This document shows, in pieces, positions 37,201 through 46,497 of a stretch of 64,000 nt of DNA; the stretch's first letter is position 1, and each line of letters starts with the position of its first letter. Source of the stretch: Zoroaster sp. YZ-2022 (taxonomy: Eukaryota; Echinodermata; Asteroidea; Forcipulatida; Zoroasteridae); the NCBI GenBank assembly GCA_029582265.1, contig CM055822.1, forward strand, positions 41,996,036 through 42,060,035, written 5' to 3'. The notes below the pieces were generated by a model. That model made no database searches. It was not told the DNA's origin and was given only the letters and a program-made list of their open reading frames with translations. The translations under genes and the position numbers were made by a program.

Positions 37201-37730
37201 TGTACGATTTCTATTACAATCATTTAAAAAGCAAGTATAAAAATAATTGCGAGTTGATTTACACAGATACAGATAGCTTATTATTGGAAATTAAAACGAA
37301 AAATGTTTACAAAGATATGAAAAAAGATAAGCATTTATACGATTTTAGTAATTACGATAAGAGTCATTCTCTGTTTTCTGAAGAAAACAAAAAAGTAATC
37401 GGTAAAATGAAAGACGAGTGTGCGAAAACTGTAATTTCTGAAGTTGTTTGTTTAAGACCCAAAATGTATTCGATACTTACTTCAGACAAAGCTGAAATAA
37501 GAAAAGCTAAAGGCGTTAAAAGACAAGTTTTAGAACAAGATATTAAACACGAGCGATATAAACAAGTTTTATCATTAAAAAAAACTCTACATCACCCTAT
37601 GAATTTTATTAGGCACGTAAACCATAGACTATATACAACTCGAATAAATAAAATATCACTATCTCCTCCTAGATACAAAGACACATTTAGAAAAACGGAA
37701 TACACACTCTTGCTTACGGTCATCGCATGA
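34250..37730 (+). pseudogene. Protein-primed family B DNA polymerase (broken)
   Basis: Replicates the element from its termini. The N-terminal half is in fragments: 34,623-34,901 carries YIDLCDYIKNKQACINVKNK and LRWAL, and the exonuclease I motif YADFE is at 35,276-35,290, followed closely by a stop. The C-terminal half is readable at 36,298-36,780 (motif A, YLDANNLYGYAMSQ) and 36,786-37,730 (motif B, KLMNNSVFGKTMEN; motif C, IYTDTDSL at 37,258), separated by one frameshift near 36,760. Total span of about 3.4 kb fits Polinton polymerases. It ends 15 bases from the convergent integrase gene. The palm residues are intact but the protein cannot be made as one chain. Confidence 0.92.
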
Positions 37731-37745
37731 TTGATTGATTAACGT

Positions 37746-38726
37746 TTAAGCTATCGGTGGATTCATTGTATCTCTAGGAATAATTTGTATTTCTTCTCTT
37801 ACAAAACTACGTTTGGGGCCTCCTTCTACATAATACAATATGGGTTGATTCGCAGCCTTCATCGTTTTAGATATTCTATAAATTTTTAAACTCCATATAG
37901 GATCTGTCGCTCTGCGCCTCGTATCTTTTTCAGCTTCACCAGGCGCGTATAAATACCGAACTAAACTATTATTGGGAATTCTTTTTTCGTTCTTTACAAC
38001 AGCTGGTGAGGCTGGATTTTGCTCGACGCTTCTTTTCTTAATCGCGTCTTTTGGTTTCAAGTTAATCAGTCGCGTCGTCTCATTGTTTAACGCTTTTACA
38101 ACCGCTGGTAATCTTTTAACCCATTCTCTATTTCTAACATTAGTTGCAATTTCTTGACCGTATTGATGCGAAAATAATCTTTCGCTCAAAGTTCTATTAA
38201 ATCTCTCAACGACACCCTGAGCTCTGTGATTTCCAACCTCTCCTCGCTGAATTTTTACATTATGCTCTCTCATCAAAGCATTAACGCTGCTCATGAATTC
38301 TTTTCCGGGGTCGACTTTTATAATTTTAGGCCAAACCAACGGCGATCGTTTGTAAATTTTTTTAAAAGCATCGCTTACTCTAGCGGCTGTTTTATCGATT
38401 AAAGGTTGCGCTTCTTTATATCTGCTGGCTTCATCCACGACGGTTAACGCGTACTTGTACGTAATTCTACCGACTTTGTCGTGCGGAAGAAACAACAAGT
38501 CTGCTTGATGAACCTCGTTTGGTTTTTCCATACTATTACTACTAGTTGGTCTCGGAATATATTTAGGATAGGGTAAATAAATTTGCCACAGCGCTTGCTT
38601 TTTTATCCATCGTCGAACGAATTTTACATTTACTTTCGTTTCTTTAGCCAGCTTGCTGATTGCAACTTGACCTTTGTAGTATCCTCTCGGACTATAATAA
38701 GCGTTGGATAGTTTTCGTTCATCCAT
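37746..38726 (-). CDS. Polinton integrase (retroviral-type DDE)
   Basis: Inserts the element into host DNA and generates the 5-6 bp target duplication. The 326-residue open frame is full length. The N-terminal 60 residues form a small HTH-like region with GYYKGQ. The rve catalytic core carries Asp76 (HQADLLFL), Asp139 (KVDPGKEF) and Glu174 (GVVERFNR). The C-terminal domain holds DPIWSLKIYRI and GGPKRSFVREEIQIIP, the usual Polinton integrase tail. The ATG is immediately preceded by TTATAAATATTAA. This is the only replication/integration gene left intact, and it converges on the polymerase gene. Its descendants in the old copy are at 1-827. Identification is firm; activity is not shown. Confidence 0.95.
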   Translation of the reverse strand: MDERKLSNAYYSPRGYYKGQVAISKLAKETKVNVKFVRRWIKKQALWQIYLPYPKYIPRPTSSNSMEKPNEVHQADLLFLPHDKVGRITYKYALTVVDEASRYKEAQPLIDKTAARVSDAFKKIYKRSPLVWPKIIKVDPGKEFMSSVNALMREHNVKIQRGEVGNHRAQGVVERFNRTLSERLFSHQYGQEIATNVRNREWVKRLPAVVKALNNETTRLINLKPKDAIKKRSVEQNPASPAVVKNEKRIPNNSLVRYLYAPGEAEKDTRRRATDPIWSLKIYRISKTMKAANQPILYYVEGGPKRSFVREEIQIIPRDTMNPPIA

Positions 38727-38749
38727 TTAATATTTATAAATATTATTCT

Positions 38750-39004
38750 TAACATTATTCGGCGGGCATGAGCGAATTTGGTAAAATTCCTTGTTTCACT
38801 AACTGACATTTGCGTCGCACCGCTTAATCCAATCGTCGCGGTTAGTTTTAACCCGTCTTTTATATCCAATTTTCCTAAATCGGCTGGTTTCATTTTAAAT
38901 ATTTTTTCACCGAGCATGCTGTAGCAAATGACTAAAAGAGTCATAACTGAGCTGTGATAAATTGTATCGGCGATCGTTTTCGTATTTATAGGCATTGAAG
39001 ACAT
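38750..39004 (-). pseudogene. Small hydrophobic Polinton protein
   Basis: The open frame starts at 39,004 (MSSMPINTKTIADTIYHSSV) after TTATAAAC. Residues 18-33 are hydrophobic (SSVMTLLVICYSML) and probably cross the membrane, followed by a charged IFKMKPADLGKLDIKDG segment and a second hydrophobic patch. The frame then runs on to 38,630, over the integrase start, in a basic sequence unlike the first part. Comparison with the old copy suggests a one-base shift near 38,800 and a natural end near 38,750. No function is assigned; it sits between integrase and virion genes. Confidence 0.6.
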
Positions 39005-39039
39005 GTTTATAATCGTTAAATAAAAAAAAAAAACACTTT

Positions 39040-39441
39040 TTATTCCATTTCAAAAACACCGAGTTTCTCTGGTGGTGAAACGCTAGCGAGTTTAACGGGT
39101 TCTCTAGCGAGTTTAACGGGTTCCGAGTTGCTTCTAAACAAGAAATAAGCGATACCTCCAATAGCTAAACCAAAAGCTATATAGAAAGCGGTAGCTGAGT
39201 AACTCGTTCCATCGCTCATCGAGTTGTTTTCTTTATAACCTTTGCTATCACTAGACGTTTTAACGCTTTTCACGGGTTTAGCGAGTTGTAGTTTTTTCTT
39301 TTTGTTAATTTCGGCTAGTTTTTTTCCAGCTGCAACTCTGTTTTTTTTTTTTAACCTAGTCGCTGGTTTCGTCACTGTCTTTGGTGTTTCTTGAGGTTGC
39401 GCAACCTCCTGAGGCACAGTCGTTTGCTCGTTGGTCTCCAT
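39040..39441 (-). CDS. Basic single-pass membrane protein, probable virion protein
   Basis: 133 residues. The N-terminal 35 residues are Gln/Thr/Pro-rich; residues 29-55 are very basic (RLKKKNRVAAGKKLAEINKK); residues 84-103 form one transmembrane helix (ATAFYIAFGLAIGGIAYFLF). A direct repeat, REPVKLA, is present in the tail. A basic RVAAGKKLAE block followed by a hydrophobic helix recurs in small Polinton proteins, and a DNA-condensing or membrane-active minor virion role is an inference. The start at 39,441 overlaps the end of the upstream gene by 86 bases in another frame and follows ATAATAAAAGCG. Confidence 0.65.
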   Translation of the reverse strand: METNEQTTVPQEVAQPQETPKTVTKPATRLKKKNRVAAGKKLAEINKKKKLQLAKPVKSVKTSSDSKGYKENNSMSDGTSYSATAFYIAFGLAIGGIAYFLFRSNSEPVKLAREPVKLASVSPPEKLGVFEME

Positions 39442-39961
39442 CGCTTTTATTATCAGTTGAATATAATGTTTCTTCTTTTCTTTTTAAATGTTTTGCCGTA
39501 ATCAGAGAAACGCTGAGCGGAGCGAGAAACATACCGTACTTGTAGTATATTTCACACAACACTGTATTAAGCATGCTATTAATGAACGGATCTTTTTCTA
39601 AATCTGAAATTAATTTACCTTCATCATCAATTTGAAATTTATAGCCATACAAATCAATACGATTTAAACTAAGCCTGTCTAATAGTTTAGCGTATAGCGT
39701 TATAATGGTGCTACCTAAAGACTGAGTAATATCGCGACCTAATTTAGTTTCGTATTGCGCGTGTAATACTTCTCGCTCTTGCTCGCTCAAAGCTTCAATA
39801 TCACCAACGCTTAGTTCTTTACCGAAAAACTTTTTAGAGTCTCCTCCTATTACAACTGATAAAAGACGTTGTTTCAATAATAAGCTATCGTCGTTGACGC
39901 TAACGTCGTTGTCGAGTGGCGTCTGTATATTTTCGTTTAATACCTTACGTACTTGTTCCAT
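39356..39961 (-). CDS. Conserved Polinton protein, 201 residues
   Basis: Soluble and mainly helical in appearance. It carries LSEQEREVLHAQYETKLGRD and ITQSLGSTIITLYAKLLDRL in the middle and an acidic or Ser/Asp-rich tail. No catalytic motif is visible. The ATG at 39,961 follows GTATAATAA directly. It overlaps the 3' gene (39,040-39,441) and the 5' gene (39,937-40,263) by short stretches, so the three form a tight minus-strand block between ATPase and integrase. It is retained as a recognisable remnant in the old copy. A structural role is plausible but unproven; I do not recognise a named family. Confidence 0.65.
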   Translation of the reverse strand: MEQVRKVLNENIQTPLDNDVSVNDDSLLLKQRLLSVVIGGDSKKFFGKELSVGDIEALSEQEREVLHAQYETKLGRDITQSLGSTIITLYAKLLDRLSLNRIDLYGYKFQIDDEGKLISDLEKDPFINSMLNTVLCEIYYKYGMFLAPLSVSLITAKHLKRKEETLYSTDNKSDGDQRANDCASGGCATSRNTKDSDETSD

Positions 39962-40263
39962 TTATTATACGTACTCAAAGAATAATTAATAATATTTATT
40001 AAAAAATATAGGAACCAATAATTAGTTTTAGATAACCCATCAACGTTTAAAATCTCGTTAAGATTTAACATTAGATCTTTTACTCGTTCAGCATCTATAC
40101 TATTAAATATACCTTTTACTTTTTCAGTATTATCGTTTAATACTTGTACCAACTCGCTTCTTTGTTGAGAGGTATTTACGAGTTGGTTAAGATTATATAT
40201 AAAATCAGTTACTTGTTCAACAGATGTATTCGTAAATAAAACTTGCACTCGTTCAGCATTCAT
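39937..40263 (-). CDS. Short protein with internal AERV repeats
   Basis: 108 residues made of three related segments: NAERVQVLFTNTSVEQVTDF, then QRSELVQVLNDNTEKVKGIF, then DAERVKDLMLNLNEI. A hydrophobic stretch (WFLYFLINIINYSL) near the C-terminus could be a membrane anchor or a frame-shifted addition. The start at 40,263 follows TTATAAAT. It overlaps the next gene by 25 bases. The minisatellite lies immediately upstream. Function is unknown. Confidence 0.5.
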   Translation of the reverse strand: MNAERVQVLFTNTSVEQVTDFIYNLNQLVNTSQQRSELVQVLNDNTEKVKGIFNSIDAERVKDLMLNLNEILNVDGLSKTNYWFLYFLINIINYSLSTYNKWNKYVRY

Positions 40264-40307
40264 ATTTATAAATATGCTTTATAATATTTATTAAAATGTG
40301 AGAGAAA

Positions 40308-40600
40308 CAACCAATTACCCCTTAACCTAAGAGCAATTACCCCTTAACCTAAGAGTAATTACCCCTTAACCTAAGAGTAATTACCCCTTAACCTAAGAGT
40401 AATTACCCCTTAACCTAAGAGTAATTACCCTTTAACCTATGAGTAATTGCTATTAACCTAAGAGTAATTACCCTTTAACCTAAGAGCAATTACCCCTTAA
40501 CCTAAGAGTAATTACCCTTTAACCTAAGAGCAATTACCCCTTAACCTAAGAGTAATTACCCTTAACCTATGAGTAATTGCTATTAACCTATCACCAACGA
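40308..40600. repeat. 22-bp minisatellite between ATPase and 108-residue gene
   Basis: About 13 head-to-tail 22-base units, each combining an AACCTAAGAGT half with an AATTACCCCTT half. Most are identical; a few carry CTTT for CCCC, TATGAG for TAAGAG, or lost bases. The old copy has an 11-base array at the same place. Confidence 0.95.
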
Positions 40601-40615
40601 CTTGACGGTAATAGC

Positions 40616-41236
40616 TCAGTCGCGTATTTCCCAACCGGTAGGCTGATCCGTTTTTAAAATTAATTTACGGTGTTTAACTCTTTTTAATTTTTCATGAATT
40701 TCCATTCTCAACTCGCGAGTTGGTATAACATCATTTTCTCTAAGACAATTCTCGTACGAGTCTCTATCTTTACAATAAAATAAACATATCCATTTGAGTT
40801 GTTCTCTAAAATCTTTCAATACGCTATTATATTTTTGCGAAAGAATCCAACAGCTGTGTTTAACGTGTCTACCGCTAAAAGCTAAATACGTGATCATACA
40901 TTTATTATTCTCGTCGTATTTTTTATAATGCAATTGTTTATTCGCGCTGCAATCGTCTATAATAAACAACGTTTCTTCCGTTTTGAAAGCGTCGCTATAA
41001 ATTTGTATAACCCTATTCAGCGATATGTCGTTTAAATCATCAACGTACACGTTATCGTCGTTTAGAACCCATTTTCTATTTTTGTACGCATCATTGTTGA
41101 AAATGGTAGGGCATAATATAACGATATTTTCAAAATGTTTTAAATATTCTTTTTGTAACAAGTTTAAAATAAATTCAGTTTTACCACATCCCGTTTGTCC
41201 GCAAATTAACGCAACGTGTGGATATTTAGGTAACAT
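40616..41236 (-). CDS. FtsK/HerA-type genome-packaging ATPase
   Basis: 206 residues; expected to pump the element's DNA into capsids. Walker A GQTGCGKTEF is at residues 13-22 and Walker B LFIIDD at about 90-95. A conserved polar segment (LAFSGRHVKHSCWILSQKYN) matches the sensor region of A32-like ATPases of Polintons, virophages and large DNA viruses. The start at 41,236 is the first ATG, though the frame is open for 14 codons upstream without one. It is slightly short for the family, with Walker A very close to the N-terminus. The frame is intact, unlike the remnant at 3,020-3,645. Confidence 0.92.
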   Translation of the reverse strand: MLPKYPHVALICGQTGCGKTEFILNLLQKEYLKHFENIVILCPTIFNNDAYKNRKWVLNDDNVYVDDLNDISLNRVIQIYSDAFKTEETLFIIDDCSANKQLHYKKYDENNKCMITYLAFSGRHVKHSCWILSQKYNSVLKDFREQLKWICLFYCKDRDSYENCLRENDVIPTRELRMEIHEKLKRVKHRKLILKTDQPTGWEIRD

Positions 41237-41291
41237 TTTCTTTTTAATATTAAACGTTTTTTTAAAATATTCACTCTATGAGTAATTCGAG

Positions 41292-42554
41292 TTAATAATC
41301 GACCGATTCAAAACGCGAGTTTCTTATGTTTAGTTGCGCGTCCATGATAATAAAAGTATACATGTTTAGTTCACCCGCAGTTTCAGTTTCTTTTTCAATT
41401 TGAATGGTAATTCCTTCAGACAAGTTTTGCACTCGTCTTCCGCTTCCGTGTAATACATTATCGGTACTCATTCTTAAATCTAAAAATAAACCGTATTTAT
41501 CAAGTAAATAATTCGCTATTTTGATGTTACTTAAATTAAAACCTATTTCACACAACTCGTATAGCGTGTTGCTTTCTCGAATCACCGAAATATTGAAATC
41601 TTCCCATTGTTGATACCTTTTCATTCCATGCGCAGAGTTGATTGGGAACACCTTCGATCGTAATACTAACTTTTGTTATTTTCGGATTATAAAACTTGTT
41701 GCTTTCTTTCACGTCGGGTTCTTTGAATAGAAACAATATTCCTTTCATACTTTTTGCTGGGGTATTTAAATTTATATTCCACATGGTGTCGCGTTTGTTT
41801 AACGGAGTCACGCTCTGTCTCAGTACACGATCAAACAATATACTCGTTCTATCGCTGTATTGATTTCTAATTGTTCTAGCGAGTTCCGGCATATGAACAA
41901 CCTCAAATTCTAAAGAAATTCCACTTATAACATATTTAGCGTTGTCGTCGGTGCTTTTGATTACGTTACTAAATTTATTAAACACGAGTTCGTAAGTCAA
42001 TCGATCTCCTATGCCCGACTGATAGTAAGGTTGATGATCGGTTAACAATTCAAAATCGAGTGGAATGAAATACCTATTTTTATACGTATCCGCGATGGCT
42101 TTATCTGCTCCACCGTTACCCGCGGGAACTTTATCGCTAGCGCCTATTCTCATTTTAGTTACGTTTTCAGTTTCGATTCCTTGATACACTAAATTTTCGC
42201 GTTGATCTTTGGTCAACCATTCGTCTTTAAAACAGTTGAACACATCAGCATCGTCTAAACTAAATATTTCATTTCCTTCCATTTTAATGATTATGTGTTT
42301 TACGATAGCTCTACCGATGTTTTGCACCAACGTTTCTATTTTCATCGTTTGAGCTAACGATGTTGAAAGTTTAATCGCGTTGTATTCGGAACGATGACGT
42401 CGTTCATTCTAAATTTGGAAACGAACCGCCAACAATTGATTTTCGTTTATGGTACTCGGATTGTTTTGACGACTTTTGGCGCATTCCTTTTACCTCGAGG
42501 TTCTCTTATTTCTTCTGTTTGGTTAAGCGCATCTCCGTACGTATTACTCGTCAT
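41292..42554 (-). pseudogene. Major capsid protein (double jelly-roll type), frameshifted
   Basis: Forms the icosahedral shell in Polinton-type viruses. The probable start is at 42,554 (MTSNTYGDALNQTEEI) behind a TTAAATATG context. The frame closes near 42,420; the main body reads at 41,548-42,345 and the C-terminal part at 41,292-41,651 in another frame. The C-terminal piece holds LFLDLRMSTDNVLHGSGRRV, the signature that identifies the hexon-like protein. At least two frameshifts interrupt it. Total coding length of about 420 residues is normal. It is divergent from the 143-residue gene, with 72 bases between starts. Confidence 0.85.
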
Positions 42555-42626
42555 ATTTAATGTTGTTAAATATAATAATTTTTTATATAAGCTGCGTAAA
42601 ACTATATTTAACAACTGTAAAAGAAA

Positions 42627-43058
42627 ATGGTGTCTGTAGCGATGATGGTTGGAGGCGCAGTAATCAACGCGTTAGCGTTTACCGGATCGAATTTTTTATT
42701 TAGTAATTTACGTGGTAATGACGCGTTGCAAGAACGCAAACGACACGATTTAGCGTTGGAACATCTTTCGAAAGCTAGAGACGAATTTAGTAAAAAGCGT
42801 TTAAAATATATAGATTATTTAAATGAGAAAATACAAAAAGAATCGGGCGCGATAAGAACTTTTAATAACATTAACGAAGCGATGCAAGAATATTCGCGAG
42901 TTTCAAATACACGAGTAAATTTACCTCTCGATTTACGTAAAGAACCGCGATTAGAAGATTTTTACGTTCCTAGCGAAGATCAAAAAACGGGGGAAATGTT
43001 ATTTATCATTATTGGTATGAGTGTAGTTGGTTACGCGAGTTATAAACTATTAAAATAA
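42627..43058 (+). CDS. Coiled-coil protein with two hydrophobic ends
   Basis: 143 residues. The N-terminal hydrophobic segment VGGAVINALAFTGSNFLF is followed by a long charged helix (RKRHDLALEHLSKARDEFSK), a PLDLRKEPRLEDFYVPSED loop and a C-terminal transmembrane helix (MLFIIIGMSVVGYASYKLL). Related proteins recur in Polintons next to the capsid gene, and a minor virion or membrane role is an inference. The start is the first ATG, 72 bases from the divergent capsid start. A remnant lies at 5,030-5,430. Confidence 0.7.
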   Translation: MVSVAMMVGGAVINALAFTGSNFLFSNLRGNDALQERKRHDLALEHLSKARDEFSKKRLKYIDYLNEKIQKESGAIRTFNNINEAMQEYSRVSNTRVNLPLDLRKEPRLEDFYVPSEDQKTGEMLFIIIGMSVVGYASYKLLK

Positions 43059-43079
43059 AAGATGTAAAGATATTATAAA

Positions 43080-44429
43080 ATGGAAGAAGGAGGAAACCCA
43101 TATATAGAATTAGACCCAATGTTTAATCAACCCGAAGATGAATATTTAGATGATGAAATGCGTGTCAACAACTTGGGTGATATTCCGATGGAACGAGAAA
43201 CTTCTTTTAGTACACCGACTTTATCTCAAGAAAATAGATTACGTAAAGATATTGTCGATGATTTTTATACAAGTATAGGTTTTTTAAACTCTATAAAAGA
43301 CTATACTAGATTCAATTATAAACTAAATGAAAAAGGAGTGGGTTTACTTTATTTTATAAAAGGTAATACAGAAATACGATTAACTAATTTAAAAACGGGT
43401 AGATTTTTAAAATTAGGTTCGATCAAAGGTTTAACTGGAAGTGATTTAACAGCTTTTGGCCCCAAACATGTATCTATTTCTAATATTATAAACGCAACAG
43501 AAATAGATATAGAACTACCAGATGGTAGTATGGATACTGTCTGGGTAAAAAATCCAGAGGCTCAATCAAATCCAGATTTTATACTAAATTCAGATGGTAC
43601 GTTCGTTGGTCGTAGAAAATTACCATCTATACCTCAACAACGCGTAGAAAAATCAATACAAGTTCATGAAGCTATCGAACGTTCTAGAGATCAAAACACT
43701 CAAACAGAATTAAACATCCAATGGCGAGAAGTAATAGCGCTTGATAACATTATGGCTACGAGTCGAGGCGAACAATTAAATCTTTTAAATAAATTAAAAA
43801 CGCTAAACCAAAGAATTTATGATATGAAAGAAGTAATTAGCGACGCTGAAGAAAGAGAGATTGATAAAAAATCAATAAAAAAGTATCGTCAAGAATTGCT
43901 AGAACTAGTGGGTGATAAACGAGTAATCGTAGAGCAAATAGATGCGCATGATTACGTTCTTCGTAGTCAAATTAATAGAATTAAAGAAACAGCTCAAAAA
44001 ATGTTAGAAAGAGATATTACGTTGGGAGATAAAATTAAAACTTTATTTAGAGAACAAGGTGTAACGATTATCAGTATATTAACGGCTTTTAGTATGACCA
44101 TCGCTTTTATCGTAAAATCAATAGGTAGTGCAGTTATACCAAAACCCATTACACCAACTCCTGCACCAGAACCCATTCCACCAACTCCACCACCAAGCGG
44201 CGGTGTAAAAGAGTGGATACAAAAAACATTAAAAAATCTAGCGAATGTATTATCTAAACTGGGAGCGAAAGCTTTAGCCGCTTTGCCAGCCATTATCGGT
44301 AGTATAGTAAGTTGGCTTTTTAAAATAGCTTCCAACATTGTCGCGTGGACGGCAGAACATTTATTAATAGCGCTAAGTGGAGTCGGAGTATTAGTTTTAG
44401 CCTATACGCAGAAAACGCTGACGCGATAG
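43080..44429 (+). CDS. Large Polinton membrane protein, 449 residues
   Basis: Acidic N-terminus, then a mixed globular region to about residue 190. A long coiled coil occupies about 210-320 (EEREIDKKSIKKYRQELLEL). A hydrophobic helix lies at about 330-355 (VTIISILTAFSMTIAFIVKS), followed by a proline linker (PITPTPAPEPIPPTPPPSGG). The C-terminal 80 residues form amphipathic and hydrophobic helices. This layout suggests a virion membrane or membrane-disrupting protein; the exact function is unknown. The ATG follows ATATTATAAA and starts 22 bases after the preceding stop. It converges on the gene ending at 44,434. Confidence 0.7.
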   Translation: MEEGGNPYIELDPMFNQPEDEYLDDEMRVNNLGDIPMERETSFSTPTLSQENRLRKDIVDDFYTSIGFLNSIKDYTRFNYKLNEKGVGLLYFIKGNTEIRLTNLKTGRFLKLGSIKGLTGSDLTAFGPKHVSISNIINATEIDIELPDGSMDTVWVKNPEAQSNPDFILNSDGTFVGRRKLPSIPQQRVEKSIQVHEAIERSRDQNTQTELNIQWREVIALDNIMATSRGEQLNLLNKLKTLNQRIYDMKEVISDAEEREIDKKSIKKYRQELLELVGDKRVIVEQIDAHDYVLRSQINRIKETAQKMLERDITLGDKIKTLFREQGVTIISILTAFSMTIAFIVKSIGSAVIPKPITPTPAPEPIPPTPPPSGGVKEWIQKTLKNLANVLSKLGAKALAALPAIIGSIVSWLFKIASNIVAWTAEHLLIALSGVGVLVLAYTQKTLTR

Positions 44430-44433
44430 CGTG

Positions 44434-45790
44434 TTAAAATAACAATTCATAAATCATAACGGTTACACCGGCTAAAATCGCAAAACCAAGTATTAAAGAA
44501 TTTTTTTCTTCTTGATGACTAGCATCGCTAACTTCTTTTATCGCATCTTCTAAAGAGCGATTGCTGATTGCGTCTTGCGCGTGTGCTATTGTAGAAGATG
44601 ATTCTAAATCATCTTCTACATGTTTTGTAATTGATTCGCTGTCGTTAAGCAAAGGTAAAATAGGAGGAATAGTGGGCGTTGAATTTGTATCTAAATTTGA
44701 ACCTAAAGATAAACCGCTCGTCGCGATTAATAGATTATTGTTGTATCCCGCATAATTACCTATTCGTAAATTCATATCGCTAGGCATCATGTATAAATTT
44801 TCTCCTAGACAAAAGTTTAAACGACTGCGAGCGTATTGTAAAACATCTTGATATCGTTGAATGCTAGTTTGTAAATCGACCGGAGAGTCAATCTCTGCTT
44901 TTACTATATTTATAAATTCGCGTTGCGCGTCTAAACCTGTACCACCCGCTAAAAATGAGCTTTTTGCTTGCGCTTGAGCTCCTAAAATCGCGTAAACGTA
45001 CGTTCTTAACGAGTCGTTTATTCGTTGCGTACCAACATCCGTAAAACCTCTAGACTCGCTGATTATAAATTTTAACCAAGCGAGCTCCGTTGAAGATTGT
45101 GAAATGAATGCGATCGTATAGGTCGAAGGGAAATCTCCAAAACTCATTTTAGTCGCGGTTTTGTAATAATCGTAATCGGTCACCTCGGTAGAAATAACAT
45201 TCAAACTACTTTTATCGTAGTTGTTATTGGGTACCGCTTTGATACCGTTATCGTAATAATAAGCAGTTCCTAATCCGTTTGAATTTAAATCGACTCGTTG
45301 TTTCAATTGTTGTTTTGAGAAAAGGTGAAATTCTTTGCATAGTCTTTACAGCGCTCACGTCTATATTATTGGCAAACGCGTCGTAAAAATTTTGAAAAGA
45401 TGCGGGGCAGCTCATTTCTTTGAGCAATCGTCTAATTTGATAATAGACGTGAAATCTAAAAAAACTACGAATCATCGGGTTTAAATAGTTTAAATGTTGA
45501 TAACTCACGCCACACCTCGTCGTGGCGCAGTACGTCGCAAAATTTATTTGATTTTGATAACATTTTAGCGGGTTAGAATACCAATCGTCGACAACGTCGT
45601 CGCTTTTAACGCGAGGCAGCTTGTAGTCGTTGAAAACATTATTAAAACGAACGTTAAAAAACTCGTTCTTGTTTACGTAAATGTTTATACTCGTTAAATC
45701 ACCATCGTTAAAATCGAGAGGCGCTTTAAAATTTCCAGATTGCTCGTACGAATACGTAAAATTACTCTCGAATGCTAATGGAAACGTCAT
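44434..45790 (-). pseudogene. Long conserved Polinton gene, split by one frameshift
   Basis: Two overlapping frames: 45,248-45,790 (start MTFPLAFESNFTYSYEQSGN) and 44,434-45,306. Together they would give about 450 residues, and the old copy shows one continuous homologous region, so a single gene with a shift near 45,290 is likely. Features are FYDAFANNIDVSAVKTM at the end of the first part, then LRTYVYAILGAQAQAKSSF and LDAQREFINIVKAEIDSPVD, YMMPSDMNLRIGNYAGYNNN, an acidic low-complexity region and a C-terminal transmembrane helix (SLILGFAILAGVTVMIYELL). Probably a virion component; not named. The start is shared with the penton gene through a 39-base divergent promoter. Confidence 0.7.
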
Positions 45791-45829
45791 TTATTATTAG
45801 AAAAGTTATATATAATGTTTAATAATAAA
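45791..45829. promoter_or_regulatory. 39-bp divergent promoter region
   Basis: Lies between the start codons of the minus-strand gene (CAT 45,788-45,790) and the penton gene (ATG 45,830). It is bounded by TTATTATTA and TTAATAATAA, near mirror complements, around a TATATATAAT core. It therefore presents the start-proximal motif on both strands. Confidence 0.6.
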
Positions 45830-46497
45830 ATGTATCATACGTTTGAAATCGAAATTGGTAAAGAAGGTGGATCGATTTCTTTAGAAAACGTTATCGATAA
45901 TCGGCGAGGCAATCTCTCGATTATATTACACAGCGTAAACATTTGGGTGGGATATTACAACATGCGTAAAAAGAAAGAATACTAATTGCCGGTTGGTGAA
46001 TCGGAAGGTGAAAAATTTATCGAAGGGCCTTTACAACATTGTCGAAATTATCGAGATTATAACGAAAAATGAGCCTTGGATAACGTATAGAATCGATAAA
46101 TCAAGGTGAATACACGTTAATATTAGCTCAAGTGAACAAGAGCGTTAAATTTACATCTGGGTTAGCTAATTTATTGGGGTTGCATAGCGAATCTCTAACC
46201 GCGGGAGAATACACCAACAAAATTGACGTACAACTTTTTAAATTTTTTTACATTCATTGCGATCAAATTTCTACGACCGATAATTATTTCAACGGAAAAG
46301 CCTGCACAATTTTAAACTCGCTGCCTTTGCGAGGCGCGTCGTTTGGTGAAAGCATGTACATGCAATATAAAAATCCATTAGCAAAAAAATTGCGACTCGG
46401 AACTTTTAACGAGTTGAGTTTTCGAGTTAGAGATAGCAAAAGTAGAGATATACATAATCACGGTTTCCCCATTATTTTAAATGTAGAAATAATATAA
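45815..46497 (+). pseudogene. Penton-like minor capsid protein, frameshifted
   Basis: Expected to form capsid vertices as a single jelly-roll. The start is at 45,830 (MYHTFEIEIGKEGGSISL) or the in-frame ATG at 45,815. It continues to SIILHSVNIWVGYY and stops near 45,984. The C-terminal part is read at 46,132-46,497 in the frame containing QISTTDNYFNGKACTILNSL, GTFNELSFRVRDSKS and NHGFPIILNVEI. At least one frameshift lies between about 45,985 and 46,130. The adjacent MASIYGPSR gene begins directly after its stop. Confidence 0.78.

Noticed and set aside
40308..40600. CRISPR array
   Set aside because: Units are contiguous 22-base repeats without unique spacers and the DNA is from an animal.
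43994..44338. 114-residue minus-strand protein
   Set aside because: Antisense of the proline linker and hydrophobic tail of the 449-residue gene.
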